Notes under the pieces: generated by a model
Seen by the model: only the letters and a program-made list of their open reading frames with translations
What the model was told of the DNA's origin: nothing
Databases searched by the model: none
Assembly: GCA_020024265.1 (NCBI GenBank)
Contig: JAHHTW010000007.1
Span: forward strand, 1 to 64,000
DNA length: 64,000 bases
Direction of reading: 5' to 3'
Source of the DNA: Anaerotignum sp.
GTDB lineage: Bacteria; Bacillota; Clostridia; Lachnospirales; Anaerotignaceae
Translations under genes and position numbers: made by a program
Shown: positions 16,806-25,573 of the stretch, piece by piece
How positions within the stretch are numbered: the first letter of the stretch is position 1
How the letters are laid out: every line of letters starts with the position of its first letter

Positions 16806-17422
16806 TGGTAGGTATCATAGATTACGGAATTGGCAATCTTTTTTCGCTCAAAAGCTCCCTTGCATATATTGGAGAAGAAGCGATTATTACCAATGATGCA
16901 GAGGAATTGAAAAAATGTGACCATATCATATTGCCGGGGGTAGGCGCATTTGGCGATGCTGTCAAAAAGCTCAGAGAAAGTGGTATGGATCAAGTGGTTT
17001 TGTCAGAAGCAGCTTTGGGAAAACCACTTTTGGGTATTTGTTTGGGTATGCAGCTTTTGTTTGACAAAAGCTATGAATATGGGGAGTATGATGGATTGGG
17101 TTTGATTCCGGGTGTGGTGCGCCCCATTGCCTCCATGATTTCGCAGGGGCTAAAGGTACCGCATATTGGTTGGAATGGTTTGCATTTTCCAAAGGACAAA
17201 GAAAGATGCCCGATCTTTGCAGATTTGCAGGAAAATGACTGTGTGTATTTTGTGCATTCTTTTGCAGCTGTGGATTGTGCAGACAATTTGACAGCATCTA
17301 CAGAATATGGTGCAGAGCTGACAGCAGCAGTTGCAAAGGGCAATATATATGGCACACAGTTTCATCCGGAAAAAAGCAGTAGAGTTGGCTTGCAGATTTT
17401 GAGCGCATTTTGTAAGCTATGA
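16805..17422 (+). CDS. hisH: Imidazole glycerol phosphate synthase, glutaminase subunit HisH
   Basis: 205 aa, a class I glutamine amidotransferase. The nucleophile cysteine sits in GICLGMQLLF near residue 80, and the His-Glu pair is in QFHPEKS near residue 185. It makes ammonia for HisF. The opening GIIDYGIGNLFSL and VGAFGDAV are family signatures. Its ATG shares a base with the hisB stop (TAATG). Confidence 0.96.
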   Translation: MVGIIDYGIGNLFSLKSSLAYIGEEAIITNDAEELKKCDHIILPGVGAFGDAVKKLRESGMDQVVLSEAALGKPLLGICLGMQLLFDKSYEYGEYDGLGLIPGVVRPIASMISQGLKVPHIGWNGLHFPKDKERCPIFADLQENDCVYFVHSFAAVDCADNLTASTEYGAELTAAVAKGNIYGTQFHPEKSSRVGLQILSAFCKL

Positions 17423-17437
17423 AAAGGAGGATGCGTG

Positions 17438-18163
17438 ATGTATATTTTTCCTGCAATAGATTTGATTGAAGGATGTGCTGTGCGTCTGGTGCGTGGGGAT
17501 TATGCACAAAAAACGGTGTACAGTACACAGCCGGAACAGGTGGCAAAACAGTTTGCAGCAGATGGGGCTGAATTTTTGCATTTGGTGGACTTGGAAGGTG
17601 CAAAAGATGGGACAACCCCCAATCTGGAAACCATACGAAAAATTGTAGCAGTCAGTGGGCTGAAAACAGAGGTTGGCGGTGGGATTCGTACAGAGCAAAC
17701 CGTTCAAAAATATATGGATGCCGGAGTATATCGTGTCATTCTGGGTACGGCAGCACTCAAAGAGCCGGATTTTTTGGAGCGTATGGTACAAAAATATGGA
17801 GAAAAAATTGCAGTTGGTGTGGATATGAAAGATGGCATGGTAGCGGTGCAGGGATGGACAGAGGTATCTGATATGACTTGTGATGCGTTTTGTCAAAAGC
17901 TGGAGCGTATGGGTGTCAAAACCATTATTTGTACAGATATTTCAAAGGATGGCTTACTTTCCGGTACCAATCTGGAATTATACCGTCATCTAAAGCAGCG
18001 GTACGATATGGATATTGTGGCATCTGGCGGAGTATCTTCTTTGAAGGATGTGCAGGCACTGCAAAATATGGGAATATACGGTGCAATATTAGGCAAAGCG
18101 CTGTATACAGGACATATTTGTCTGAAAGATGCGGTACAAATTGGAAAGGGGGTCAGAGAATGA
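17438..18163 (+). CDS. hisA: ProFAR isomerase HisA
   Basis: 241 aa, a (beta/alpha)8 barrel. FPAIDLIEGCAVRLVRGDY carries the catalytic aspartate on strand 1, and CTDISKDGLLSGTNLELY the second acidic residue on strand 5. GGGIRTEQTVQKYMDAG is a phosphate-binding loop. It converts the linear ProFAR to PRFAR before the HisFH reaction. ATG 17438 follows AAAAGGAGG. The hisF start overlaps its stop (ATGA). Confidence 0.95.
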   Translation: MYIFPAIDLIEGCAVRLVRGDYAQKTVYSTQPEQVAKQFAADGAEFLHLVDLEGAKDGTTPNLETIRKIVAVSGLKTEVGGGIRTEQTVQKYMDAGVYRVILGTAALKEPDFLERMVQKYGEKIAVGVDMKDGMVAVQGWTEVSDMTCDAFCQKLERMGVKTIICTDISKDGLLSGTNLELYRHLKQRYDMDIVASGGVSSLKDVQALQNMGIYGAILGKALYTGHICLKDAVQIGKGVRE

Positions 18164-18918
18164 TTGCAAAAAGAATTATCCCCTGTCTGGATGTCAAGGA
18201 CGGACGGGTGGTAAAGGGGATACAATTTGAAGGGCTGCATGATGTATCCTCCCCCATAGAGCTTGGGAAATATTATAGCGATTATGGTGCAGATGAATTG
18301 GTGTTTTATGATATTACGGCATCTGCGGAGGGACGTACACTTTTTACAGATATATTGAAGCAGGTAGCACAAACAATTTTTATTCCGCTGACCGTTGGTG
18401 GCGGCATACACACATTGGCAGATTTTGACCGTGTACTCAAATGTGGTGCGGATAAGGTGAGTGTCAATTCCGGTGCGATTAAAAATCCTGATTTGATTGC
18501 ACAGGCAGCAAAGAAATATGGAAATCAGTGTGTGGTTCTGTCGGTGGATGTCAAGCGTGTGGATGGCAGGTTTGCCGTATTTGCCAAGGGTGGCAGAGAA
18601 AATACAGGTATGGATGCCATTGCATGGATTGAAAAATGCGTTGCGTTGGGTGCAGGCGAGGTGGTAGTCAATAGCATGGATACAGATGGTGTCAAAAAAG
18701 GATTTGACTTAGAGATGCTGCAAGCAGTATGCGATGCGGTTTCTGTACCTGTCATTGCCTCTGGTGGCGCTGGATGTATGGAGGATTTTGTGACACTCTT
18801 TGAAAGTCTGCCAAAGGTAGATGCAGGCTTGGCAGCATCCATTTTTCATTTTGGAGAAGTGCGTATCCCAGATTTGAAACAAAAGCTGGCAGAGCAGGGG
18901 ATACAGGTGAGGATATAA
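18160..18918 (+). CDS. hisF: Imidazole glycerol phosphate synthase, cyclase subunit HisF
   Basis: 252 aa, the barrel partner of HisH. RIIPCLDVKDGRVVKGIQFE holds the catalytic aspartate of strand 1; TVGGGIHTLADFDRVLKCGADKVSVNSGA and NSMDTDGVKKGFDLEML hold the other catalytic aspartate and phosphate contacts. It makes IGP and AICAR from PRFAR and ammonia. AAAGGGGG serves as its ribosome site inside hisA. Confidence 0.96.
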   Translation: MIAKRIIPCLDVKDGRVVKGIQFEGLHDVSSPIELGKYYSDYGADELVFYDITASAEGRTLFTDILKQVAQTIFIPLTVGGGIHTLADFDRVLKCGADKVSVNSGAIKNPDLIAQAAKKYGNQCVVLSVDVKRVDGRFAVFAKGGRENTGMDAIAWIEKCVALGAGEVVVNSMDTDGVKKGFDLEMLQAVCDAVSVPVIASGGAGCMEDFVTLFESLPKVDAGLAASIFHFGEVRIPDLKQKLAEQGIQVRI

Positions 18919-18930
18919 AGGAGGAAAAAG

Positions 18931-19581
18931 ATGTTTGATATAGATACACTGAAATTTGATGACAAAGGTCTGATTCCTGCTGTCGTGGTGGATGCATGGA
19001 GCAAAGAAGTATTGACTGTAGCGTACATGAACAAAGAAAGCTTGGAAATCAGTATCAAAGAAGGCAGAACCTGTTTCTGGTCTCGTTCCCGTCAGGAGCT
19101 TTGGCGCAAGGGGGAAACCTCTGGGAATGTACAACAAATTGTCAGCATTACCGCAGATTGTGACAGAGATGCGCTCACCGTTGCGGTTTTGAAGAATGGG
19201 CCTGCATGTCATCTGGGTACAGAATCCTGTTTCAATGAAACTGTTTTCCAAAGCACAGAGCAAAGAGGGTTTTCTATGGATGCGCTTTTTGGTCTTTTGG
19301 AAGGAAGAAAGGCAGCGATGCCGGAAGGCTCTTACACCACATATCTTTTTGAAAAGGGTCTGGATAAAATATTGAAAAAAGTGGGCGAGGAATCTACAGA
19401 GGTAATCATTGCAGCAAAGGCTGAGGATCACAAAGAAACGGTATATGAGATTGCAGATTTGACCTATCATATACTGGTTTTGATGGTGCAAATGGGCATT
19501 TCATTGGAAGATGTCAGAAAAGAGCTGGCTTCCCGTCATATCATAGATCATAAAGTAAAACAGGAGAAAATGACAACATGA
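18931..19581 (+). CDS. hisIE: Bifunctional phosphoribosyl-AMP cyclohydrolase/PR-ATP pyrophosphatase HisIE
   Basis: 216 aa, a fusion. Residues 1-110 are the cyclohydrolase HisI with CFWSRSRQELWRKGETSGN, the metal-binding DCDRDA and the cysteines of GPACHLGTESCF. Residues 120-205 are the pyrophosphatase HisE with YLFEKGLDKILKKVGEESTE and EIADLTYHILVLM. Together they carry out steps 2 and 3. AAAGGAGG precedes the ATG at 18931. It overlaps hisK by ATGA. Confidence 0.95.
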   Translation: MFDIDTLKFDDKGLIPAVVVDAWSKEVLTVAYMNKESLEISIKEGRTCFWSRSRQELWRKGETSGNVQQIVSITADCDRDALTVAVLKNGPACHLGTESCFNETVFQSTEQRGFSMDALFGLLEGRKAAMPEGSYTTYLFEKGLDKILKKVGEESTEVIIAAKAEDHKETVYEIADLTYHILVLMVQMGISLEDVRKELASRHIIDHKVKQEKMTT

Positions 19582-20393
19582 TACCAAAAGCGAATTATCA
19601 TATGCATACCACGTATTGCGATGGCAAAAATACAGTGCGGGAAATGGTAGAAGCGGCATATGCAAAAGGCTTTACACACATTGGATTTTCGGGGCACAGC
19701 TATACGGATTTTGATACCAGCTATTGTATGCAAAGGGAAAATATTTCGCAGTATTTGCAGGATATTGCACAGAGTAAGGCGGAGTATCAGGGAAAAATGG
19801 AAATCTATAGCGGTGTGGAACAGGATTTTTACAGTAAGGAAGCAACGACGGCATTTGATTATGTCATTGGCTCGGTACATTATATATACAAAGAAGGAAA
19901 ATACCATCCGGTAGATGAGAGTGAAGCAATCACAAAACAGGTTGTGGATACATATTTTGGTGGTGATTTTCTGAAATATGCCAAGCTGTATTTTGAAACG
20001 GTGGCACAGGTAGTACAAAAAACAAATGCGGATATCATTGGGCATTTTGACTTGCTTACAAAATTCAATGAAGGCAATCGCTATTTTGATATGGATGAAA
20101 AGCAGTACCGTAGCATAGCCTTGGAAGCAATGGAGGCACTTTTGCATACAGGAAAACCGTTTGAAATCAATACTGGTGCGATGTATCGTGGATTGCGTAC
20201 AGAGCCATATCCGTCCTATGCACTTTTGAAGGAACTGCAAAAACGTGGAGGCAGTATTGTGTTTTCCAGCGATAGCCATAATATGGCATCCTTGGGTTAC
20301 GGTTTTGCAGAGATGGCAAAGGTGGTCAAAGAGATGGGTTTTTCTACAGTACAGATTTGGACACCGCAGGGAATGCAGGATATTGTATTATAA
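19578..20393 (+). CDS. hisK: Histidinol-phosphatase, PHP family
   Basis: 271 aa, a PHP-domain metal-dependent phosphatase. The metal ligands are visible in NYHMHTTYCDG, GHSYTDF, VEQDF, GSVHYI, GHFDLLTKFN and SSDSHNM. It removes phosphate from histidinol phosphate, completing the pathway because hisB lacks a phosphatase domain. Its position at the end of the his operon, with translational coupling to hisIE, supports the role over other PHP activities. A bidirectional terminator follows. Confidence 0.9.
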   Translation: MIPKANYHMHTTYCDGKNTVREMVEAAYAKGFTHIGFSGHSYTDFDTSYCMQRENISQYLQDIAQSKAEYQGKMEIYSGVEQDFYSKEATTAFDYVIGSVHYIYKEGKYHPVDESEAITKQVVDTYFGGDFLKYAKLYFETVAQVVQKTNADIIGHFDLLTKFNEGNRYFDMDEKQYRSIALEAMEALLHTGKPFEINTGAMYRGLRTEPYPSYALLKELQKRGGSIVFSSDSHNMASLGYGFAEMAKVVKEMGFSTVQIWTPQGMQDIVL

Positions 20394-20399
20394 GTATAG

Positions 20400-20435
20400 A
20401 AAAAGGCAGTTGTGTGATAAAACAACTGCCTTTTT
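20400..20435. terminator. Bidirectional terminator of the his operon and addA
   Basis: A perfect 14-bp stem (20400-20413 and 20422-20435), with A-runs on one side and T-runs on the other, lies between the convergent hisK and addA genes. Confidence 0.85.
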
Positions 20436-20441
20436 GATTGA

Positions 20442-23400
20442 TTACAAAATAGGAATGGATTTTTGCATGGCAAAGGAATAGAGATATGTTTCTTTTACAC
20501 GGATTCCCGTCGCACGTTGTAAAGCCTCACGATATAATTGCAGCTGTATGGCATATTTTTCATAAAACGTTTCTGCTTGATAGATACGATCGTTTTTATA
20601 ATCAATCAATATCATTCCGTCTTGTTCTTTGAAATAACAGTCAATGATACCATTGACCTGAATCCATTCATCACAATCAGAAAATTCGGATGTAGGATAA
20701 ATGTCTTTGGGCTGCATCAGCATGGAAAAGGGCTGTTCCTGATAAATCTCGTCTGCAAATTGCATCCGTTTTGCCAAATCGGAGGAAAAGAATGAAAGCA
20801 ACTCTTTTTTTTGTAAAGCCGCTGCCTCTTCCGGCATCAAACGCTCTTGTTTCACCAAAGAAGCAATCAGTGTATCCAATGTTTCGGCACAATAACTTTG
20901 CCGTAAATCGGCTGCCTCCATCACCATATGCATGGCAGTACCCAGTTGTGTTCGGCTTACTTTTTTGTTTTTTTGTGCTTCAGACAAATCAGGCAATACA
21001 AGATTGGTTGGTATCTCCATGCTTTCGCCTGTCATTTCTTCTTGATGCTTGCGTTTGATTTCGGAAATAGAAATTTTGGCAGGCAGTATGGTTGCTTTTT
21101 GGTGGTCGTACTGCCATGCAAGTACACGAAAAATATCTTCTTTTTTGCCACTGTAATCTTTTGTCGTGTCAAATGTGTCGAAAAAGAGCTTGTGTGTATG
21201 AATTTCTTCTTTCTGTTCAGTAAGCTTGGATGCCAAATCTTGTTTTTCTAAAAATGTGAATTGCCATACGGATGGTTCTTCTAGGAACAAATGCGGCTGC
21301 CCTCGATCAAATGGTTCGAGTTCTGAGGGAAGACTGCGTCCGGCAGGATGACGCAACAGTGCAGGCATAATCCAGTCCAGATAGTTATGCGCATTTTGCA
21401 AACGGAATAGGGGCAGCTGTATCTTTTGTGTATCAGCAGTATCTGCCCATTTTTCTATGGACTTTGCAAGATCGTTTGCCACACCGGTCAAAATCAGTTT
21501 TTCCTTCGCTCTGGTCATTGCAACATAGAGGATGCGAAGCTCCTCGGAAAGGCTTTCCAAACGAATGACAGAGGATACAGCAGCGGTAGAAAGTGTTTGG
21601 TAGGTGACGTTTTTTTCGATATCCTTGCAATTCATACCATAGCCCAAGGTGGGATGCATCAAAACAGCAGCACGGGTATCTGCCTGATTGAATTGCTTGG
21701 ACAAATCTGGTAGAAATACCACGGGAAATTCCAGTCCCTTGCTTTTGTGTATCGTCATGATTTGAACCAGATTTTCGGCTTCGCTTTGTACCTTTGCTTC
21801 CGAGGTTTCCAAACCGCTTTCTTTCATATCCTCTACAAAGCGTATAAAGTGAAACAAACCGTTTCCGCTGCTGCGCTCATAGGCTTCTGCCTTTTCAATC
21901 AGCAGGCGCAAATTGGCTTGTCGGAGTATGCCGCCTTCTGTAATGCCGATATAATCATAGTATCCTGTCTGTGCGTAAAGATAGCGCAAAAGCTCTTGTA
22001 AGGAAATCTGAGAAGCTTGTGTACGCCAATCCTGTAATTGATCATGAAATCGTTTGAGTGTATCGGTAATCTGTCTTTGCGTGCCTTCGGCAATATAGCG
22101 CAGCACACATTCATAGTATAAACCATCTCCGCCAAACAAACGTATTTCTGCCAAGTCATCCGCAGTCAGTGCATAGAGCGGGGAATGAAGCAGGGAAATC
22201 AAAGGAATATCCTGATACGGGTTGTCAATCAAACGTAAAAGATTCAATACCGTATCCACCTCTGTCACATCATAGTACCCCTGTGCGGTTTCGGCATAGA
22301 AGGGAATCCCTGCCTTTCCAAATACATCATCAAATGTATTTCCCCAGCGCTGCACACTTCTGAGCAAAATGGCAATATCCCGATACATTATGGGACGATA
22401 GGCGTTACTTTTGCGGTCATAGACTTGATAGCCACTGGAAATCAAATCATTGATTTTTTGTACCAATATGGTTGCTTCCAATTCTTGTTTGCCAAGCTCT
22501 GCAATCTCATCGGGCAAATCGGTATCATCTGTTTTCCAATCCATAAGTATCAGTTCGTTTGCACCACCATGCAGTCCGGTGCATGGTGGAAAGGTTGCAC
22601 CATCGTATAATGCGGATTCTTCGTCGTATGCCACATCACCCAGTTGATCACACATCAGCTGAGAAAATATAAAATTGATACCGTCCAATATATTTTTTCT
22701 GCTACGGAAATTTTTGGACAATATAATTTTTCGTGTTTTTCCACCACGTGCAGTAGGATAGCTTCGATATTTCTCGTTGAACAATTCAGGCATAGCCAAA
22801 CGAAAGCGGTAAATGCTTTGCTTTACATCCCCAACCATAAAACGATTGTTTTCCCCAATGCTTTCTTTGGATACGGCAGAAAGCAGCATTTCCTGAACAA
22901 GGTTGCTGTCTTGATACTCGTCGATCATGACTTCTATGTATTTTTTCTGTAGATCCTTTGCAGAATCTGTGGGTATGATATGTTCCTTTGTACTTTCTGG
23001 TGCTGTGAGTATTTCGAGTGCGAAATGTTCATAGTCATGAAAGTCCAGCCAGAGTTTTTCTTTTTTGGCAAGCGCAAATGCAGACATAAATTTTATGGTC
23101 AAATCAGAGAGCGCCGTAGCAATGGGGTAAAGATGGCGAATCAATCTGTTTTGCATTTCCACGCTATAGCCCAGATAGGTTTCCTTGACTTTTGCAAGGA
23201 TTGTTTTTGCATTGGTTCGTAAATTTTTGATATATTCTGCGATTTCTTTGTTGTTTCCACGATAGGAAGGCATACGACCAAATTGCAGAGAAAGAGAAGC
23301 GGTGTGCCATGCTGCATAATCTATGGTAGCCAGACTGTCCTGAAAGGTCTGTACTGCCTGTATATCTAAAGTAAGCTGGTCTGCATATGCCGTAAAATCG

Positions 23401-24125
23401 CTGTCACCAGAGATGCGTTGAAAGCCTTTTTTGAGTATGCTTTGAGCGTAGGCACATTGATCCAACAGTATATGCTGTATGAGTGGCATCCAATCGCAAT
23501 CATCAATACTTTGGGTATCTGTCAATGCAAAATGCGCTGCCATTTCATGGAGCTTCGCAATTGGTGCAGGATATCCCTGTACAAATTCATATACTTGCAG
23601 CACAAGATTTTTTAAGCGGGTGTCACTGGTCGCATTTCCAAATGTTTCCAAAAGAGAGAAAAAGCTTTCATCCTCTTGTTCATAAAGATCTTCAAAAAGC
23701 TCTGTCAGTACATCTTTTTGCAAAAGCTGAATTTCTGAAGGATCTGCCGTTTGTGCCGCAGGATCAATGTCCAAAAGATATCCAAACTCTCTGATTACCT
23801 GTAAGCAGAAAGCATGTATGGTCATGATGTCTGCATGGCTCAGGTAGGCAAGTTGATTTTGTAAATGTATATTTTGTGGTTGTTCTTCCAATTTTGCAGA
23901 TACAGCGGATGCGATGCGTTCCCGCATTTCCGATGCCGCTGCTTTGGTAAAGGTTACAACAAGCAGTTGGTCGATATCAATTGGATTTTCAGCAGTGGTG
24001 ATACGTTGTATGATGCGTTCAACCAATACGGCAGTTTTTCCACTGCCAGCTGCTGCGGAAACAAGAATATCGCTATCTCTTGCATCAATGGCATCCAGTT
24101 GCTGTGTTGTCCAGTTTGCTCCCAT
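20442..24125 (-). CDS. addA: ATP-dependent helicase/nuclease subunit A
   Basis: 1227 aa, the usual AddA (RexA) length. UvrD-type helicase motifs run in order: WTTQQLDAI, AAAGSGKTAVL (Walker A), VVTFTKAAASEMRERI, TIHAFC, IDEYQDSN (Walker B), VGDVKQSIYRFR, LSKNFRSR, MTIHKSKGLEFPVVF and YVAMTRAKEK. The C-terminal RecB-like nuclease has GIIDCYF and LIDYKNDR near residues 1160-1175, with the catalytic D and K. AddAB resects double-strand breaks for RecA. The usual partner addB, normally just upstream, is not adjacent. Confidence 0.95.
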   Translation of the reverse strand: MGANWTTQQLDAIDARDSDILVSAAAGSGKTAVLVERIIQRITTAENPIDIDQLLVVTFTKAAASEMRERIASAVSAKLEEQPQNIHLQNQLAYLSHADIMTIHAFCLQVIREFGYLLDIDPAAQTADPSEIQLLQKDVLTELFEDLYEQEDESFFSLLETFGNATSDTRLKNLVLQVYEFVQGYPAPIAKLHEMAAHFALTDTQSIDDCDWMPLIQHILLDQCAYAQSILKKGFQRISGDSDFTAYADQLTLDIQAVQTFQDSLATIDYAAWHTASLSLQFGRMPSYRGNNKEIAEYIKNLRTNAKTILAKVKETYLGYSVEMQNRLIRHLYPIATALSDLTIKFMSAFALAKKEKLWLDFHDYEHFALEILTAPESTKEHIIPTDSAKDLQKKYIEVMIDEYQDSNLVQEMLLSAVSKESIGENNRFMVGDVKQSIYRFRLAMPELFNEKYRSYPTARGGKTRKIILSKNFRSRKNILDGINFIFSQLMCDQLGDVAYDEESALYDGATFPPCTGLHGGANELILMDWKTDDTDLPDEIAELGKQELEATILVQKINDLISSGYQVYDRKSNAYRPIMYRDIAILLRSVQRWGNTFDDVFGKAGIPFYAETAQGYYDVTEVDTVLNLLRLIDNPYQDIPLISLLHSPLYALTADDLAEIRLFGGDGLYYECVLRYIAEGTQRQITDTLKRFHDQLQDWRTQASQISLQELLRYLYAQTGYYDYIGITEGGILRQANLRLLIEKAEAYERSSGNGLFHFIRFVEDMKESGLETSEAKVQSEAENLVQIMTIHKSKGLEFPVVFLPDLSKQFNQADTRAAVLMHPTLGYGMNCKDIEKNVTYQTLSTAAVSSVIRLESLSEELRILYVAMTRAKEKLILTGVANDLAKSIEKWADTADTQKIQLPLFRLQNAHNYLDWIMPALLRHPAGRSLPSELEPFDRGQPHLFLEEPSVWQFTFLEKQDLASKLTEQKEEIHTHKLFFDTFDTTKDYSGKKEDIFRVLAWQYDHQKATILPAKISISEIKRKHQEEMTGESMEIPTNLVLPDLSEAQKNKKVSRTQLGTAMHMVMEAADLRQSYCAETLDTLIASLVKQERLMPEEAAALQKKELLSFFSSDLAKRMQFADEIYQEQPFSMLMQPKDIYPTSEFSDCDEWIQVNGIIDCYFKEQDGMILIDYKNDRIYQAETFYEKYAIQLQLYREALQRATGIRVKETYLYSFAMQKSIPIL

Positions 24126-24140
24126 ATATTCACATCCTTA

Positions 24141-24722
24141 TTATGTTCCGGTAGCCTTTCCAAGCCGTACCCGAAAGGGCACATAGCTGGTAAAGGAAGT
24201 TATAAAGCTCTGATAGGAATTATACCAGAAATGGAGCAAAAACGCCATGACAGAAGGTGAGATTTCTGTTTCTGCAAAAAGATAGCGTGTGCTTACACAA
24301 GCAAATAATGTTGAAAACTGAATGCGACTGAAACAAGAGCATTGATACAGAATCGTAGCCATTTTCTGCTCATTTTCATTGAGCAGAAAGATATGTGATA
24401 AGAAAGGCAGCATGGTGTCCCAAGTGATTTCCTTTTTGTACCGACGTACCATGCGTATGGTGTGATGGATGGCAGCCAGCTTGAAAAAATGATCTGTAAT
24501 CTGCACATTCCAAATGTGTTTGTGCGCTTTCAGATAATTAGAGCTGCTATGGTCTAAAATCAGCATTTCATACCCGTCTGCAATGGTACTTTCTATGCAT
24601 TGGGTATAGAAGGCGATGGCAAAGGAATCTTCCATCTGTTCCATTTGTGCCATGTATATTTGCTTTTTTTGTATAAAGAATTTATGGAGATATTTTTCTG
24701 TTTGTTTCTTTGTAATTTGCAA
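24141..24722 (-). CDS. Unknown protein upstream of addA
   Basis: 193 aa with no family I recognise. It is soluble, rich in aromatic residues, with a basic start (QITKKQTEKYLHKFFIQKKQ) and mostly helical character. The likely start is the TTG at 24722, because GAAAGGAG is 7 bases upstream; an ATG 30 bases earlier lies ahead of that site. It sits 15 bases from addA in the place normally held by addB, but its size and sequence are unlike AddB. An extended -10 (TGC-TACAAT, 24764-24769 minus strand) lies about 42 bases upstream. Confidence 0.6.
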   Translation of the reverse strand: MQITKKQTEKYLHKFFIQKKQIYMAQMEQMEDSFAIAFYTQCIESTIADGYEMLILDHSSSNYLKAHKHIWNVQITDHFFKLAAIHHTIRMVRRYKKEITWDTMLPFLSHIFLLNENEQKMATILYQCSCFSRIQFSTLFACVSTRYLFAETEISPSVMAFLLHFWYNSYQSFITSFTSYVPFRVRLGKATGT

Positions 24723-25057
24723 TACGATTGCTCCTTTCTTTTGTGTTATCATAGGATACCTTTATTGTAGCAAAGCTGAAAACCATATCCGAAAAAAGAA
24801 ATCGTATTTTTCACACAAAAAATGACACTCTCTGTATATTCAGAGAGTGCCTTGTTAGAAAAGCTTGCATGTTCCAAGGATGGTATCGTTTCATCCCATG
24901 CTTCACAAATTGTATGATTTTCCAAAAGCGTCCGTTTCCTTTGCCCATACAATATTTTTACACAAACGCAATATAGATCAAGTTTTGTGCAAGCTTTTGA
25001 AAAAGATTGTGTAGGTTGGGAAAACATCCCAAGAGCTTGCGCTTGCCTTTTAGAAAA
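24723..25057 (-). other. Gap between nrdG and the addA pair: terminator and long inverted repeat
   Basis: It holds the extended -10 at 24764-24769, the nrdDG terminator at 24816-24849, and an 11-bp perfect inverted repeat (24859-24869 and 24988-24998) enclosing 118 bases between the nrdG stop and the terminator. An open frame crosses the region, but it runs through the terminator and has no ribosome site, so I see no gene. Confidence 0.55.
24816..24849 (-). terminator. Terminator of the nrdDG operon
   Basis: Stem CACTCTCTG (24826-24834) and CAGAGAGTG (24841-24849), followed in the minus direction by a T-tract. Confidence 0.8.
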
Positions 25058-25573
25058 TCAAAATATATCGTATGTGCTTGGCTGCCATAGTACGATATTT
25101 CCTGTAGACAGAGATTGTTTGACATCAATGGTGCGTTGGTTTGCGCTTCCCTTAAAATAAAGATCCAAAGAGCGCTGCTCTTGTAAAAATGGTCCATCTA
25201 CCAGTATATCCGTATTTTTCAGTAAAGCGATTTGAGCAGTATCATTGTTATCAAAAATTTCTTCCCATGTATAACCAGTATATGTCCATACATTTAGTCC
25301 GATTTCATGTGCTGCCTGTGCCAAAACAGTACAGGGAATCGGCTGGAGAAAAGGATCTCCTCCGGAGAGCGTGATTCCATCCAAAAGCGGATTTTCTTTT
25401 GCTGTTTTTATAATTTCATCCGTGTCTGCCCAAAATCCACATTCCATATCATGTGTCTGTGGATTGTGACAGCCGGGGCAGTGGTGCGTGCAGCCCTGTG
25501 TAAATATGGTCATACGAAATCCTGCACCATCTACAATGGAATCATTGACAACACCGCTGATTTTTATTTTCAT
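25058..25573 (-). CDS. nrdG: Anaerobic ribonucleotide reductase activating protein
   Basis: 171 aa, a radical SAM activase. CTHHCPGCHN provides the [4Fe-4S] cysteines near residues 28-35, and TLSGGDPF is the SAM-binding motif. It generates the glycyl radical on NrdD under anaerobic conditions. The start overlaps the nrdD stop by ATGA, so the two are translationally coupled. Confidence 0.95.
   Translation of the reverse strand: MKIKISGVVNDSIVDGAGFRMTIFTQGCTHHCPGCHNPQTHDMECGFWADTDEIIKTAKENPLLDGITLSGGDPFLQPIPCTVLAQAAHEIGLNVWTYTGYTWEEIFDNNDTAQIALLKNTDILVDGPFLQEQRSLDLYFKGSANQRTIDVKQSLSTGNIVLWQPSTYDIF

Noticed and set aside
24749..25027. Minus-strand open frame of 92 codons after nrdG
   Set aside because: It reads through the nrdDG terminator and the promoter of the next gene; no ribosome site.
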